DNA from: Ignavibacteriota bacterium
Lineage (GTDB): Bacteria; Bacteroidota; Ignavibacteria; Tepidaquicellales; Tepidaquicellaceae
Reading direction: 5' to 3'
Length of the DNA: 44,615 nt
NCBI GenBank assembly: GCA_026390735.1
Contig: JAPLFJ010000066.1
Location: 1-44,615 of the forward strand
Positions 18,401-28,300 of the stretch are shown here, in pieces. A model generated the notes under the pieces. It saw only the letters and a program-made list of their open reading frames with translations. It was not told the DNA's origin and did not search any database. The position numbers and the translations under genes are program-made. The first letter of the stretch is position 1, and each line of letters begins with the position of its first letter.

Positions 18401-19507
18401 TTATTCCAGTCTGATTTTAAATTTCTTAACGCTTAAGAGTATAAAGAACAACGTCATACCTACTAGTACGAGTGTTTCAACGACGATGTACGAGAAAGAT
18501 ACACCTTTCAGCATAATTCCTCTGACGATTATAATGAACCATTTTGCAGGAAGTACATTACTGATTATCTGCAACGGGAGAGGCATATTTTCAATCGGGA
18601 AAATGTATCCTGACAGTATGATTGTAGGAAGCATCAGGGCAGAAAGAGAAATCATAAGTGCTGTCTGCTGATTGTTGCTGATAGTTGAAATCAAGATTCC
18701 TAGTGAAAGCGAAGTGATGAGGAACAAAATACTTTCGAGAACCAGCAGAGCAAAACTGCCATTAATCGGCACGAGAAAAACAAACTTTGCAAGAACGATT
18801 ACAATAATATAGTTTATAAGTGCAATAAAGAAATAAGGAATAACCTTGCCGACGATTATCTGCAAAGGATTCAGAGGTGATACAAGAAGAATTTCCATAG
18901 TACCGAGTTCTTTTTCCTTAGCGATGGAAATAGACGTCATCATTGCCGAAACGAGAAGAAGTATAACCGCCATAAGCCCTGGTACGAACATAAATACACT
19001 TTTCAGGTTTGGGTTATACAGCATTTTTATATCAGTATTAATCAGCGGCGGCAGCGATTTTCCTGAAGACAAATCTTTCTGGTAATCCAGAATGATGGAT
19101 GAAGTGTAACCTATCAGCATATTAGCAAGATTTGGGTCTGAGGCATCTGCTATAATCTGCACGTTAGCAAGGTTTGACTTACTAAGGTTTTTGCTGAAAT
19201 CCTGTTCGAAGATAATTACTTCTTTAATAATCCCCTCTTTGAAAGCAGGCTCGATATCTTTAATTGAATTAAGGTTTTTATACAACAGGAAATATCCGGA
19301 TGAAAGAATTTTGTTACTGATTTCCTGAGTGACATTATCCTTTGAGAAATCGAGAATTGCAATCTTAGCATCTTTGATTTCATTAGTGATTGCAAAACCG
19401 AAGAGAAGGATTTGTGCAATTGGCATACCAAAGAGGATAAGAAGGGTTCTGTAATCCCTTAGTATATGTTTAAACTCCTTTACAACGAATGCGAAGAATC
19501 TTTTCAT
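18401..19507 (-). CDS. ABC-2 type multidrug transporter permease
   Basis: A 368-residue ABC-2 permease of the YbhS type, with the same layout as its neighbour: an N-terminal membrane segment (about 23-41), an extracytoplasmic domain, then five membrane segments. The blocks KEKELGTMEILLVSPLNPLQIIVGK and ILSGYIFPIENMPLPLQ match the family. It is clearly a paralogue of the next permease and overlaps the upstream ATPase gene by 4 bases (ATGA), a sign of translational coupling. Confidence 0.9.
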   Translation of the reverse strand: MKRFFAFVVKEFKHILRDYRTLLILFGMPIAQILLFGFAITNEIKDAKIAILDFSKDNVTQEISNKILSSGYFLLYKNLNSIKDIEPAFKEGIIKEVIIFEQDFSKNLSKSNLANVQIIADASDPNLANMLIGYTSSIILDYQKDLSSGKSLPPLINTDIKMLYNPNLKSVFMFVPGLMAVILLLVSAMMTSISIAKEKELGTMEILLVSPLNPLQIIVGKVIPYFFIALINYIIVIVLAKFVFLVPINGSFALLVLESILFLITSLSLGILISTISNNQQTALMISLSALMLPTIILSGYIFPIENMPLPLQIISNVLPAKWFIIIVRGIMLKGVSFSYIVVETLVLVGMTLFFILLSVKKFKIRLE

Positions 19508-20235
19508 TTTCCCCTCGCAATCTTTACGAATACTTCGTGCATATTATCTGCGTTATATTCTTTCTTTAAGTTATCGGGTGTATCGAGTGATGCGATGCGG
19601 CCGTCGACCATCATTGACACTCTGTTGCAGTATTCGGCTTCATCCATATAGTGAGTTGTGACAAATACGGTAACACCGTTATGTGATGCCTCGTAAATCA
19701 TATCCCAGAACTGGCGGCGGGTTATAGGGTCAACACCTCCTGTAGGTTCATCGAGAAAAACTATTTTAGGTTCGTGAATTATGGCGACAGAGAATGCAAG
19801 TTTCTGTTTCCATCCAAGAGGAAGAGAAACAAGAAGTTTATTACGTGCATCAGATATTTTAAGGAGGTCTATGAGATATTCTGTTTTTTCTTTTAATTTG
19901 GATTTCGAGAGACCATAGATTCCGCCGTAGAAATTAATATTCTCTGTAACGGTTAAATCGTCGTAGAGAGAAAACTTCTGACTCATATAGCCGATATTCT
20001 TTTTGATTTGTTCGGTTTGCTTAAACACGTCGAAGCCCGCCACTGTTGCTTTGCCGGACGATGGGATTGATAGTCCGCAAAGCATTCTCATAGCTGTTGT
20101 CTTTCCTGCACCGTTAGCACCAAGGAATCCGAAAATCTCGCCAGGTTTAACGGAAAATGATATTGAATCGACTGCTGTAAAATGCCCGAATTTCTTTGTA
20201 AGGTTTTCTGCTTCTATTATATAATTATTCGTCAT
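19504..20235 (-). CDS. ABC transporter ATP-binding protein
   Basis: A 243-residue nucleotide-binding protein. Walker A is GANGAGKTT, Q-loop region YMSQKFSLYDDLTV, Walker B KIVFLDEPTGGVD, and switch histidine in VTTHYMDEAEYC. The signature motif is LPLGWKQ instead of LSGGQ; this variant is known from the second nucleotide-binding domain of YbhF-like ABC-2 exporters. It follows the other ATPase by one base and overlaps the permease by 4 bases. The two ATPases probably correspond to the two halves of the fused YbhF protein. Confidence 0.92.
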   Translation of the reverse strand: MTNNYIIEAENLTKKFGHFTAVDSISFSVKPGEIFGFLGANGAGKTTAMRMLCGLSIPSSGKATVAGFDVFKQTEQIKKNIGYMSQKFSLYDDLTVTENINFYGGIYGLSKSKLKEKTEYLIDLLKISDARNKLLVSLPLGWKQKLAFSVAIIHEPKIVFLDEPTGGVDPITRRQFWDMIYEASHNGVTVFVTTHYMDEAEYCNRVSMMVDGRIASLDTPDNLKKEYNADNMHEVFVKIARGK

Positions 20236-20236
20236 A

Positions 20237-21145
20237 TCATTTACTCATTAAGTCCATAAAACAATCTTCGATATTCGGTTCAATCTCTTCGATGGAAATA
20301 TTTCCGTGGTTCTTAGTATTAAGGTATTCAAGTATATTATCTTTAGTAACGTTTTCACGTGAATCGCTGTAGTGGAGCGAATCGCCGAATGAGAACACAG
20401 AGTTTGCGAACTGATATTCTCTGAGTTCATTCAGAAGAACGAACATACCGTCTGATTTAACGGCAAAAAGTTTACGCGGAAAGCGGGAGATAATATTCTT
20501 AAGGTAATCGGTTTCCATTATTTTGCCTTTTTGCATAAGTGCAATCCTGTCACATTTATTTGCTTCGTCCATATACGGTGTTGAAACAACGATGGTAATC
20601 CCCTCTTTCCTGAGATTGCCGAGCATATCCCAGAACTCGTTACGGGAAACGGGGTCAACACCTGTAGTTGGTTCATCGAGGAAAAGGATTTTCGGTTTAT
20701 GGATAAGAGCGCAGCAGAGGGCAAGTTTCTGTTTCATACCGCCTGACAGTTTACCTGCTTTTCTGTTTTTGAATGGTTCAAGCATTACATAAATATCTTT
20801 TATCAGATTGTAGTTTTCCTGAATTGTTGTACCAAAGACTGCGGCAAAGAAATGAAGGTTTTCCTCAACGGTTAAATCCTGATAGAGAGAGAATCTTCCA
20901 GGCATATAACCAACTGCAGAACGGATTTTCTTATAGTCTTTAACAATGTCAAATCCCTCAACTGTTGCATTGCCTTTATCAGGAATTAACAATGTAGTGA
21001 GCATACGGAACAATGAAGTTTTGCCTGCACCGTCGGGGCCTATGAAGCCAAAGATTTCTCCTTTTTCAATGGTTAAGGATACATCATCGACGGCAAGAAC
21101 ATCGCCATACGACTTGGAAATATTTTCAATAATTACGGAATTCAT
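20237..21145 (-). CDS. ABC transporter ATP-binding protein
   Basis: A 302-residue nucleotide-binding protein with Walker A GPDGAGKTS, canonical signature LSGGMKQ, Walker B KILFLDEPTTGVD, and STPYMDEANKC in the switch region, where the usual histidine is a proline/tyrosine context (STPYMDE rather than STHYMDE). About 75 residues follow the ATPase core, ending in IEEIEPNIEDCFMDLM, a tail seen in drug exporters of this family. It resembles the first half of YbhF. Its start overlaps the adaptor gene end by one base. Confidence 0.92.
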   Translation of the reverse strand: MNSVIIENISKSYGDVLAVDDVSLTIEKGEIFGFIGPDGAGKTSLFRMLTTLLIPDKGNATVEGFDIVKDYKKIRSAVGYMPGRFSLYQDLTVEENLHFFAAVFGTTIQENYNLIKDIYVMLEPFKNRKAGKLSGGMKQKLALCCALIHKPKILFLDEPTTGVDPVSRNEFWDMLGNLRKEGITIVVSTPYMDEANKCDRIALMQKGKIMETDYLKNIISRFPRKLFAVKSDGMFVLLNELREYQFANSVFSFGDSLHYSDSRENVTKDNILEYLNTKNHGNISIEEIEPNIEDCFMDLMSK

Positions 21146-22029
21146 TATTTAAACATTATTTCGCCGGGCATACCGATTTTCAGAGAACCATCGTTGTTAA
21201 CCCTCACTTTAACAGCATAAACGAGATTTACACGTTCTTCTTTTGTCTGAATTATCTTAGGAGTGAATTCAGCTTTTGAAGATATCCAGCTGATTTCCCC
21301 TTCGAGAGTTTTGTAATTTGCTTTTCCGTCATCAATCAGGACTTTAACTTTCTGTCCGAGTTTAATTTCCGGTAACTGAGAACCGCTTACGTAGACGCGG
21401 AGTTCCATAATGCTGATATCTGCAATCTTGTACAGTGGTTTTCCGAAACTAACTATTTCGCCCTGTTCTGCAAACTTCAGTATGACAGTACCTTTTACGG
21501 GATTAGTGATATTGCTTTTCTGGAGCTGGTCTATAACCTGCTGAATCTGAACATCGAGACCTTTGAGCTCTTCGTTGGTAGTAGTATTTTGAATATCTAT
21601 AGAACTGATTTGTTTATTAATAACATCTATATTACCGTTAATATCATCAAGCTGCTTTCCTGTTGCGGCATTATCTTTGAGGAGTCTTTCAACTCTGTCT
21701 CTTTCTCGAACTGCAACACGCCTTTGTTCCTGAAGAACGGATATCTGTGACGAAACATTTTTAAACTTTGTGCGTGTAGTATTCTTTTGCTGAGCAAGCT
21801 GAAGCTTTTTTAAATACAGCTGGCTGGTATCGATATAGCCAACGATTTTATTGGCATCGATAACCTGTCCTTCTTCAACATTAAGTTCATAGAGTTTACC
21901 GCTTGATTCAGAAGAAACTATGGTTTCAGTTGCTTCGAAGTTACCGTATGCGTCGGACTTTTGTTTATCGTTAGAGCATCCTGACAACAAGATAACCGAT
22001 AAAGATATTAAGATTAAAATATTTTTCAT
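21145..22029 (-). CDS. HlyD-family membrane fusion lipoprotein
   Basis: A 294-residue periplasmic adaptor linking the inner-membrane ABC transporter to the outer-membrane channel (YbhG-like). The signal peptide ends in lipobox LSGC with C18. A lipoyl half-motif (SSGKLYELNVEEGQVIDANKIVG) is followed by a coiled-coil hairpin (about residues 75-165, containing RLLKDNAATGKQLDDI), the second lipoyl half (NPVKGTVILKFAEQGEIVSFG) and a beta-barrel domain. The order and spacing are typical. It follows the TolC-like gene by one base. Confidence 0.92.
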   Translation of the reverse strand: MKNILILISLSVILLSGCSNDKQKSDAYGNFEATETIVSSESSGKLYELNVEEGQVIDANKIVGYIDTSQLYLKKLQLAQQKNTTRTKFKNVSSQISVLQEQRRVAVRERDRVERLLKDNAATGKQLDDINGNIDVINKQISSIDIQNTTTNEELKGLDVQIQQVIDQLQKSNITNPVKGTVILKFAEQGEIVSFGKPLYKIADISIMELRVYVSGSQLPEIKLGQKVKVLIDDGKANYKTLEGEISWISSKAEFTPKIIQTKEERVNLVYAVKVRVNNDGSLKIGMPGEIMFK

Positions 22030-22030
22030 A

Positions 22031-23311
22031 TTAGTAAATTCCTTTTGTTGTTAAATAATTAATTTTTGCCTGAAGCAATTGAACTTTATGACTTTCAAGC
22101 ATAAGTTGTGACTGAGTTTTATTGTTAAGTTCTGTTAAATACACTGTTGAAGTAATTGTGCCGTTCTGGAGCTGAGAATATGTAGTGGCAACGATTTTTT
22201 CTCTTAAAGAGATTAATTCTTCATCTTTCCTGATAAGGTCTTCATATTTCCCGATATCAGATTTATATTTTTCAAGAACAACTTTAAGATTTTTATCGAA
22301 CGTTTCTTTCTGAGAATCGACAATCTTCTGATTAATCTGATAAATCTGCTTCTCATTGTTATCCGAATTCCAGTTGACAGGGTTCCAGGTGAAGTTAAGT
22401 CCGACCATATAGAACGGTTTGAATGAATTATCGAGCATATTAAGTCCGGGTCTGCCGAAACCTGCCTGTCCGAACGCCGATATTTTAGGAATAACGCGTG
22501 AGTTTACAACATCTGTGTAGGAATTCAGCTGGTCTTTCTGAAAATCGAAAAGTTTGTATTCGGGTCGGGAAGAAAAATCATTATCGTAAGTTATTTGCTG
22601 CAATTCGGGTTTTGACAATACCGACGATTCTGATATTTTTGAACCGATAAGTTCACTAAGCATTTTAAGTGAGCCAAGTTTATCGTTATCTATATTCTGA
22701 ATCTCCTGTTCGGTCTGGATCATTTGAGCCTGCAGAATGTAGAGATTGTTAACAGTCATAGTCTCGTTCTTTATGCGGGACTCAGTTTCGGCAATTCTTG
22801 ATTTTAAATCGCTGATGAGCAATTCATTTACTTTCTTCTTTTCCTGAAGAAGCAGGACAGCGAAATACAAATCGTTTATCTTTTGCTTAAGAGTGAATAA
22901 GTCAACCTCAACTTTTTGTTCATCCACATCAACCTGTTTCGATTCAGTAATTTTAAGAGAAGATGTATTTCCTCCATCGAACAAAAGCTGGCGGAGATCC
23001 ATACTTACTTTATACTGGTCTTTGTTCAGCACAGGAACCTGAAACATCGGGTTGTTGATTTCCATTTGTGTAACTTCAGACTGATAGGAAACCTGCCCCT
23101 TGAAAGAAATCTGAGGGAGATAATTAACACCAATATTATTGAGTCTCAAACTGTTGATTGATTTATAGTAAGATTTCTGTTTTGCATTCGGATAGTTTTC
23201 ATATGCTGTTTTATAACAGTCCTTTAATGTGAAAGTGTTTTCCTGAGAACGCACTGCAGAAATATTTATAACCAATAAAACAATCAGCGGTAATAATTTT
23301 TTGTACATCAT
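22031..23311 (-). CDS. TolC-family outer-membrane efflux protein
   Basis: About 426 residues from the ATG at 23311. That start is chosen because it avoids overlap with the regulator gene (stop at 23313) and puts the signal peptide (MMYKKLLPLIVLLVINISAVRSQ) at the N terminus; an ATG at 23332 would add seven residues. The mature protein has two outer-membrane efflux repeats rich in long helices, with LNNIGVNYLPQISFKGQVSYQS, MDLRQLLFDGG and NFTWNPVNWNSDN at the expected barrel positions. It should form a trimeric exit duct for the ABC exporter encoded downstream. Confidence 0.92.
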   Translation of the reverse strand: MMYKKLLPLIVLLVINISAVRSQENTFTLKDCYKTAYENYPNAKQKSYYKSINSLRLNNIGVNYLPQISFKGQVSYQSEVTQMEINNPMFQVPVLNKDQYKVSMDLRQLLFDGGNTSSLKITESKQVDVDEQKVEVDLFTLKQKINDLYFAVLLLQEKKKVNELLISDLKSRIAETESRIKNETMTVNNLYILQAQMIQTEQEIQNIDNDKLGSLKMLSELIGSKISESSVLSKPELQQITYDNDFSSRPEYKLFDFQKDQLNSYTDVVNSRVIPKISAFGQAGFGRPGLNMLDNSFKPFYMVGLNFTWNPVNWNSDNNEKQIYQINQKIVDSQKETFDKNLKVVLEKYKSDIGKYEDLIRKDEELISLREKIVATTYSQLQNGTITSTVYLTELNNKTQSQLMLESHKVQLLQAKINYLTTKGIY

Positions 23312-23312
23312 A

Positions 23313-23960
23313 TTAATGAACTTTAATTGCATTTATAATAAATTTAGAAACTTCTTTCTTTCTGGATTCAAGGAACTTCAGATATTCTTCATCGCCGAAA
23401 CTCAGCATAGTTTTTATAATCGGTTTTGCAGCAACGGGAAACACACATAATCCAATAATATTAATGATAAGTTGTTTAGGGTCTACGGGATGAATAATTC
23501 CGAGAGAGATAGCAGTTTTAATGTCACTAATGAATTGCATTTCAATGTTGACACCGCTCTCAAGAAATACATTTTTAATCCTGTCAGGATTCTGATGAAC
23601 TTCGGTAATAATGAATGCAGGAATAAATGAATTCTTCATAAGCAGTTCAACATAGTTCTCGACGAAGTATTCAATTTTCTCAAGAAGAGGCTTATCAACA
23701 TTCAGAAGTTCTCTTATTTTCGAGAAAAAGTTTTTAGCAGCGTCCTGGAAAACGGCGTCGAAAAGTTTATCTTTAGAGCGGAAGTAATAATGAAGCATTG
23801 CTTTGTTGATTCCTGCTTCGTCTGCGATTTCCTGCATACGTGCACCATACATACCTTTAATCTGAAAGACTCGTTTCGCGGCTTCAAGGATATCCTTTTC
23901 AGTTGAGTGATGTTTGTGTTCCGGCTGTATTTCCTCTTTAATCTCTATTATTTCGTCCAT
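23313..23960 (-). CDS. TetR/AcrR-family transcriptional regulator
   Basis: A 215-residue one-component regulator. The N-terminal helix-turn-helix spans about residues 20-66 (ILEAAKRVFQIKGMYGARMQEIADEAGINKAML as separate helices, then YYFRSKDKLFDAVF). The helical C-terminal ligand domain has no assignable specificity. It is the first gene of the efflux operon (regulator, channel, adaptor, two ATPases, two permeases), so it probably autoregulates and controls all seven genes. A palindrome lies 16 bases upstream of its start. Confidence 0.92.
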   Translation of the reverse strand: MDEIIEIKEEIQPEHKHHSTEKDILEAAKRVFQIKGMYGARMQEIADEAGINKAMLHYYFRSKDKLFDAVFQDAAKNFFSKIRELLNVDKPLLEKIEYFVENYVELLMKNSFIPAFIITEVHQNPDRIKNVFLESGVNIEMQFISDIKTAISLGIIHPVDPKQLIINIIGLCVFPVAAKPIIKTMLSFGDEEYLKFLESRKKEVSKFIINAIKVH

Positions 23961-23976
23961 ATAGTTTAACCATATA

Positions 23977-24000
23977 CATTAACCAATTAGTTAGTTAATG
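23977..24000. promoter_or_regulatory. Candidate TetR operator palindrome
   Basis: A 24-bp imperfect dyad with outer arms CATTAAC and GTTAATG and 10 of 12 symmetric positions matching. It is centred about 28 bp before the regulator start codon. Size, symmetry and position fit a TetR-family operator overlapping the promoter. Confidence 0.6.
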
Positions 24001-24233
24001 CAAAAATGCAGAAAATATGCTATAATGTCAAGTTAAACTATAAATCTGAATAATATTTATAAGATACTTTAGACGTATGGGGCTTCAAAAGCAAATGAAG
24101 TATTCCAATCAAGAATATTTTCTTAGTAGATAGCGTTTAGCAATGAAAAATATGTTTGAACATTTATTATACCTACTTCCATTCATATTTTTTCATAACA
24201 AAGATGCTTAAATATATTTACCTGAAATTAATA

Positions 24234-25226
24234 TTATATTTTAAATGAAATAACAGATAGAGTTATTAACATTGGGTAAAGTTCATAGTATACTCTTATT
24301 TCATCAAATATCCCAAAAAAAATTGTCGAAATGATTAGAGGTAAAGCAACAATAAGAAAAGATGTTTTTAAAAATATGGGTTTATATTTCCATTTATATA
24401 AAGATAAACATAGAAGTAATATTAAAAAACCAGAGTTCATTACTAATGCCAAGACTGACCTCAAGTTATTTTCAAGGTAATGGTATTCTAAAAATGAACC
24501 TCCGTTTTTCTCAAAAACAAACAGTAAAAATGTTTTAACAAGAATAAATGTAAAAACAAAGAGGACAAAAAGCCAAATCAACTTACCAGATGGTATTTTT
24601 TTAAAATAATATACCACAAAGATCAACGCAAGCAAAACAGATGTTTCCTTATTAATTACTGCCAGAATATATACAACATAGAATAAACCAAATTTTCCCC
24701 GATAAAGCAAATAAATTGCAAGAGTGAACAAGAACAATTGCGGTGCATCATATAAATGAAAACCGTATCGGAAAAAACCGGGTAACAAGATCAATGATAT
24801 ACCAGAAATAATACTTTTGAGTATATATTTATTCCCCGACTGTATAAACAAGAAAATAAATTCCGATATAGTATACCCAAAACCGATATAGAACAAAATT
24901 ACAAAAACAGAAGCAATAAATAACTTAAGTGACAATTCCTTCGGCCAATTTAATAACTCTAAAACGCTCAACACTTTTGGAATGTTACATACGAAGTCGG
25001 TCCAGTTATTTTTTACATCCTCTGGAATACAACTATAAATACATCTTACTGTTGTTGGCAGTAAAGTTCTGTATACATATGGTTTTAAATATTTTCCCTC
25101 GATCATATCGTTCATTTGAGATGGTAATTGTTCTTTGTGAACAGTTGTTAGTGAAAACAAATAAACAACAATACTGAAACTAATTACAATTGTATGGTAA
25201 GAATATTTAGAAAATATATTCAACAT
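24234..25226 (-). CDS. Polytopic membrane protein, GT-C-like
   Basis: A 330-residue integral membrane protein with about eight to nine hydrophobic segments. The first loop contains KPYVYRTLLPTTVR, and later YGFHLYDAPQLFLFTLAIYL and VINKETSVLLALIF. The R-x-L-L-P loop and the N/K-E-T motif after a short-helix pair are reminiscent of GT-C type glycosyltransferases or related predicted membrane proteins in surface polysaccharide loci, but I cannot name a family. It is 130 bp downstream of the C25 peptidase gene in the same direction. Confidence 0.6.
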   Translation of the reverse strand: MLNIFSKYSYHTIVISFSIVVYLFSLTTVHKEQLPSQMNDMIEGKYLKPYVYRTLLPTTVRCIYSCIPEDVKNNWTDFVCNIPKVLSVLELLNWPKELSLKLFIASVFVILFYIGFGYTISEFIFLFIQSGNKYILKSIISGISLILLPGFFRYGFHLYDAPQLFLFTLAIYLLYRGKFGLFYVVYILAVINKETSVLLALIFVVYYFKKIPSGKLIWLFVLFVFTFILVKTFLLFVFEKNGGSFLEYHYLENNLRSVLALVMNSGFLILLLCLSLYKWKYKPIFLKTSFLIVALPLIISTIFFGIFDEIRVYYELYPMLITLSVISFKI

Positions 25227-25356
25227 TAGTTAATGACTTATTTATAAAATGTACAGCAAAGGGTAATATTTCACAATATTACAGAAACCACATTGAATTA
25301 GTTACAATAAAACACTTTACTATTTAAGAAAAGAGTAAAACGCTATTATACAAATA

Positions 25357-28300
25357 CTATTTCAGAACTGCCAGTTTTTTAATGTCAGAGACTATATCTG
25401 TAGAACCTTTAAAAACAACACGGTACATATAAACACCATTTGCAATATAGTCACCATCGCCATCGCGGCCATCCCACTGAATCTGATTAAAGCCTATACT
25501 TGCAGGAACGATGATTTCCTTAATTACCCTGCCGGCAACAGAATAAATTTTAATCTTACATTCTGTCGGTAACTGATTTCCGGTAAGAGTGAATGAGAAT
25601 GTTGTCTGAGTCTTCATTGGGTTCGGGAAATTATTAACATCTTTCAGAGAAGTCTCATTAGTAACATTCAGCACAAACTTTGTGGTATCGTACGCATTAT
25701 TCTTGTAAGTAATGAGTTTTAAATCATTCAGACCGTTTTGGAGCTGAGGAGTGAATTTTAATATCAGGTTCCCTTTTTCAGTTTCTTTGATTAAATTAGT
25801 TTTCGTGTTTGTCTTTGAATTTCCGGGATTAAGAGAAATAAACTGATTGTTCAGCATAATTCTGAAAACTGATGTATCTGACGTAAGCAATTCGTCTACA
25901 GATTTGCCGGAAAGTTTAATTAGCATATCAGGATTTGAACGAACGTAGTCATTTCCAAAAAGTTTAATGCCGTCGGAATAAACTTCAGTGTTTAAATCAG
26001 TGATAGAACCTTTAACGAAGAAAGTGGAAATAACAGAATTATTATAATCATAAATATCATTCTGACTAAGAGCATTAACTTCAAGAACGATAGAAATCTG
26101 ATTATTGTATTTTTTATGAATCGGAAGTCCGTTTACTTTAAAAGTAGCTTTCACAAACAGAGAACTATCAACTTTAAGTTGCGAGAGGATTGTATCCGAA
26201 CGCAGCAACACTTTATTATTAGCAGCATCGAGAGCATAGAAAGACCTGATGTGTCCGTTAAGAGGAACATATCCAACATTATAGTAAGAACCGCCGATGC
26301 CAATACTGTCACCCATACTAACGATTGAGTCAGATTTAAAGATTGAATTATTATCGAGCGCAATCTCCGGAGGGCCAACATAGTTCAACGAAATACCTTT
26401 GAACACAGGCGACTGAGAACCTGATACGGAATCTATAGAAAGTCTTGTAATAAGTTTAAGGTACGGATACTGATATGCATTAATCCCTGACAGGTTAACA
26501 TTATTATAAGTTGTAACATTAGACATTAACAGTGTATCCTGATTATTTCTCTTTATGCCATAAACATCAAAGTACAAACTTGAATTCGGGAACACATCCT
26601 GCTGCCAGTTAAAGTTCTGCCAGGTCTGAGCAGGCCCGAATGTTTGTGTGATGGAACCGTTGGAGTAAAGGAAATTATAATTTCCTTGTACGATAGATGG
26701 ATTTGCATCTCCTCCTCCTCCAGGATAATAGTTGAAAGATTCTTTTTTTAACGAAGCATTAGTTCCTTGATATCCAATCAGACTCCATGTATTATACCAT
26801 CCGAATGAACCAACAGAGTCAGCATAATTACTACCAAACTCTTTAAGTTTATTTCTGGCATTTACAGATAAAGTTATACCACCGCTAATTGCAAAAGCTT
26901 TACAAACAAAAAGATATTTCGTGCTATCAAATGAATTTAGGAAGGTTATAATTGAATCTGATACAGAAGTGTTTGTAACTAAATAATTTTTCCTCTCCAA
27001 CACAGAACAAGTCAATTTATCAATTTTAAATAAATTTAAGCCCGCATAACTAGGGTCAAATGGAAATGACTTTTTACCAAGATTTAAAAACGAAGGCGCC
27101 CAAGGGAACACTGTTTGAGAACGAATTGAAACATCGGTATAATAATTTTGCAAATTAAATGGAGGAGTTAATGTAACATTATTTAAATCATCTGAAATAA
27201 ACTGGTTGCCATAATTTTTAGAAACCCAAATTATTGAGTCACTTGAAACAATATTTGCTTTATATTTTAACTTCCTAATTCCTGACCACCCAACTGAATC
27301 GCCATTAACAATAGTGTTTAATCTCCAATAATAAACAAGGTTTGAATCGAGTATGGATAATCTCTTTTTAAATTTTCCAACTAAACCATTAATGTTTGTT
27401 GAGAAGTATGATTGTATTATTGAGGAGTTAAAATTTAATGTTGTATCAATTTGCAATAATAATTTAATCGTTTTATTTCTATAATCTAAGTTTGGATTAA
27501 CCCCAACAAACTCTACAGAATCACTCGTTATAGTTTGGTTATCGTATGGTTTCAATGGAATGTACGAATAATTCTTCACAATAATTGGAAAAGCAATAAT
27601 ATTGTTTGTTTTTAATTCATTCGGATACCAATTTTCTGGATCAATAATAACACTCATTGCAAAACTACCCGAAGAATCTATTGTGAATTTATAATTTAAC
27701 GTATCAACAAAATCAAAACCATAAATAATGGTGTCTTTGACTAAATAGGAGGCATTGTTTTTGTTCAGTTTAAATCTGATTTTGCAAGAATCAGCATGAG
27801 TGCCTATGTTCTTAGGAATGATTCTTAAATTAATTTTTTCTTTTGAATTTGGATTAATATTTGAAATTACATAATCATTGTCTTGAATATAAAATTCAGG
27901 ATATGACGGAAGAATCAATTTTGCTGCTGGATCACCAATAAGATTATAACAATTATTTGTGTTTTTTGCAGCAAAACTTGAAGAATCCGGAGATAATCTC
28001 TGGGAAGCAAAAGTTACAATATCACCTATTCTTCTTAAAGTGTCTAAATTTAAACCATTTAATAAGTAATCATTAAAAGTATTGCCAGTACCGGAAAAAC
28101 TCCAACCAGTAGTACCAACAAATCCAATAGCTCCTTTATTTGAATAAGTAACATATTTTTCACCATAACTTCTTATCTTTGGTTCGGCCATCTTTCCCGT
28201 AAAGCAAGTCATACTAAAAATCAAAGGTAATTTATTTCCATTAGATAGTATATTGGGGTCATCAAAAACATAATCCCAATACCCATTACCGGCATGTGCT

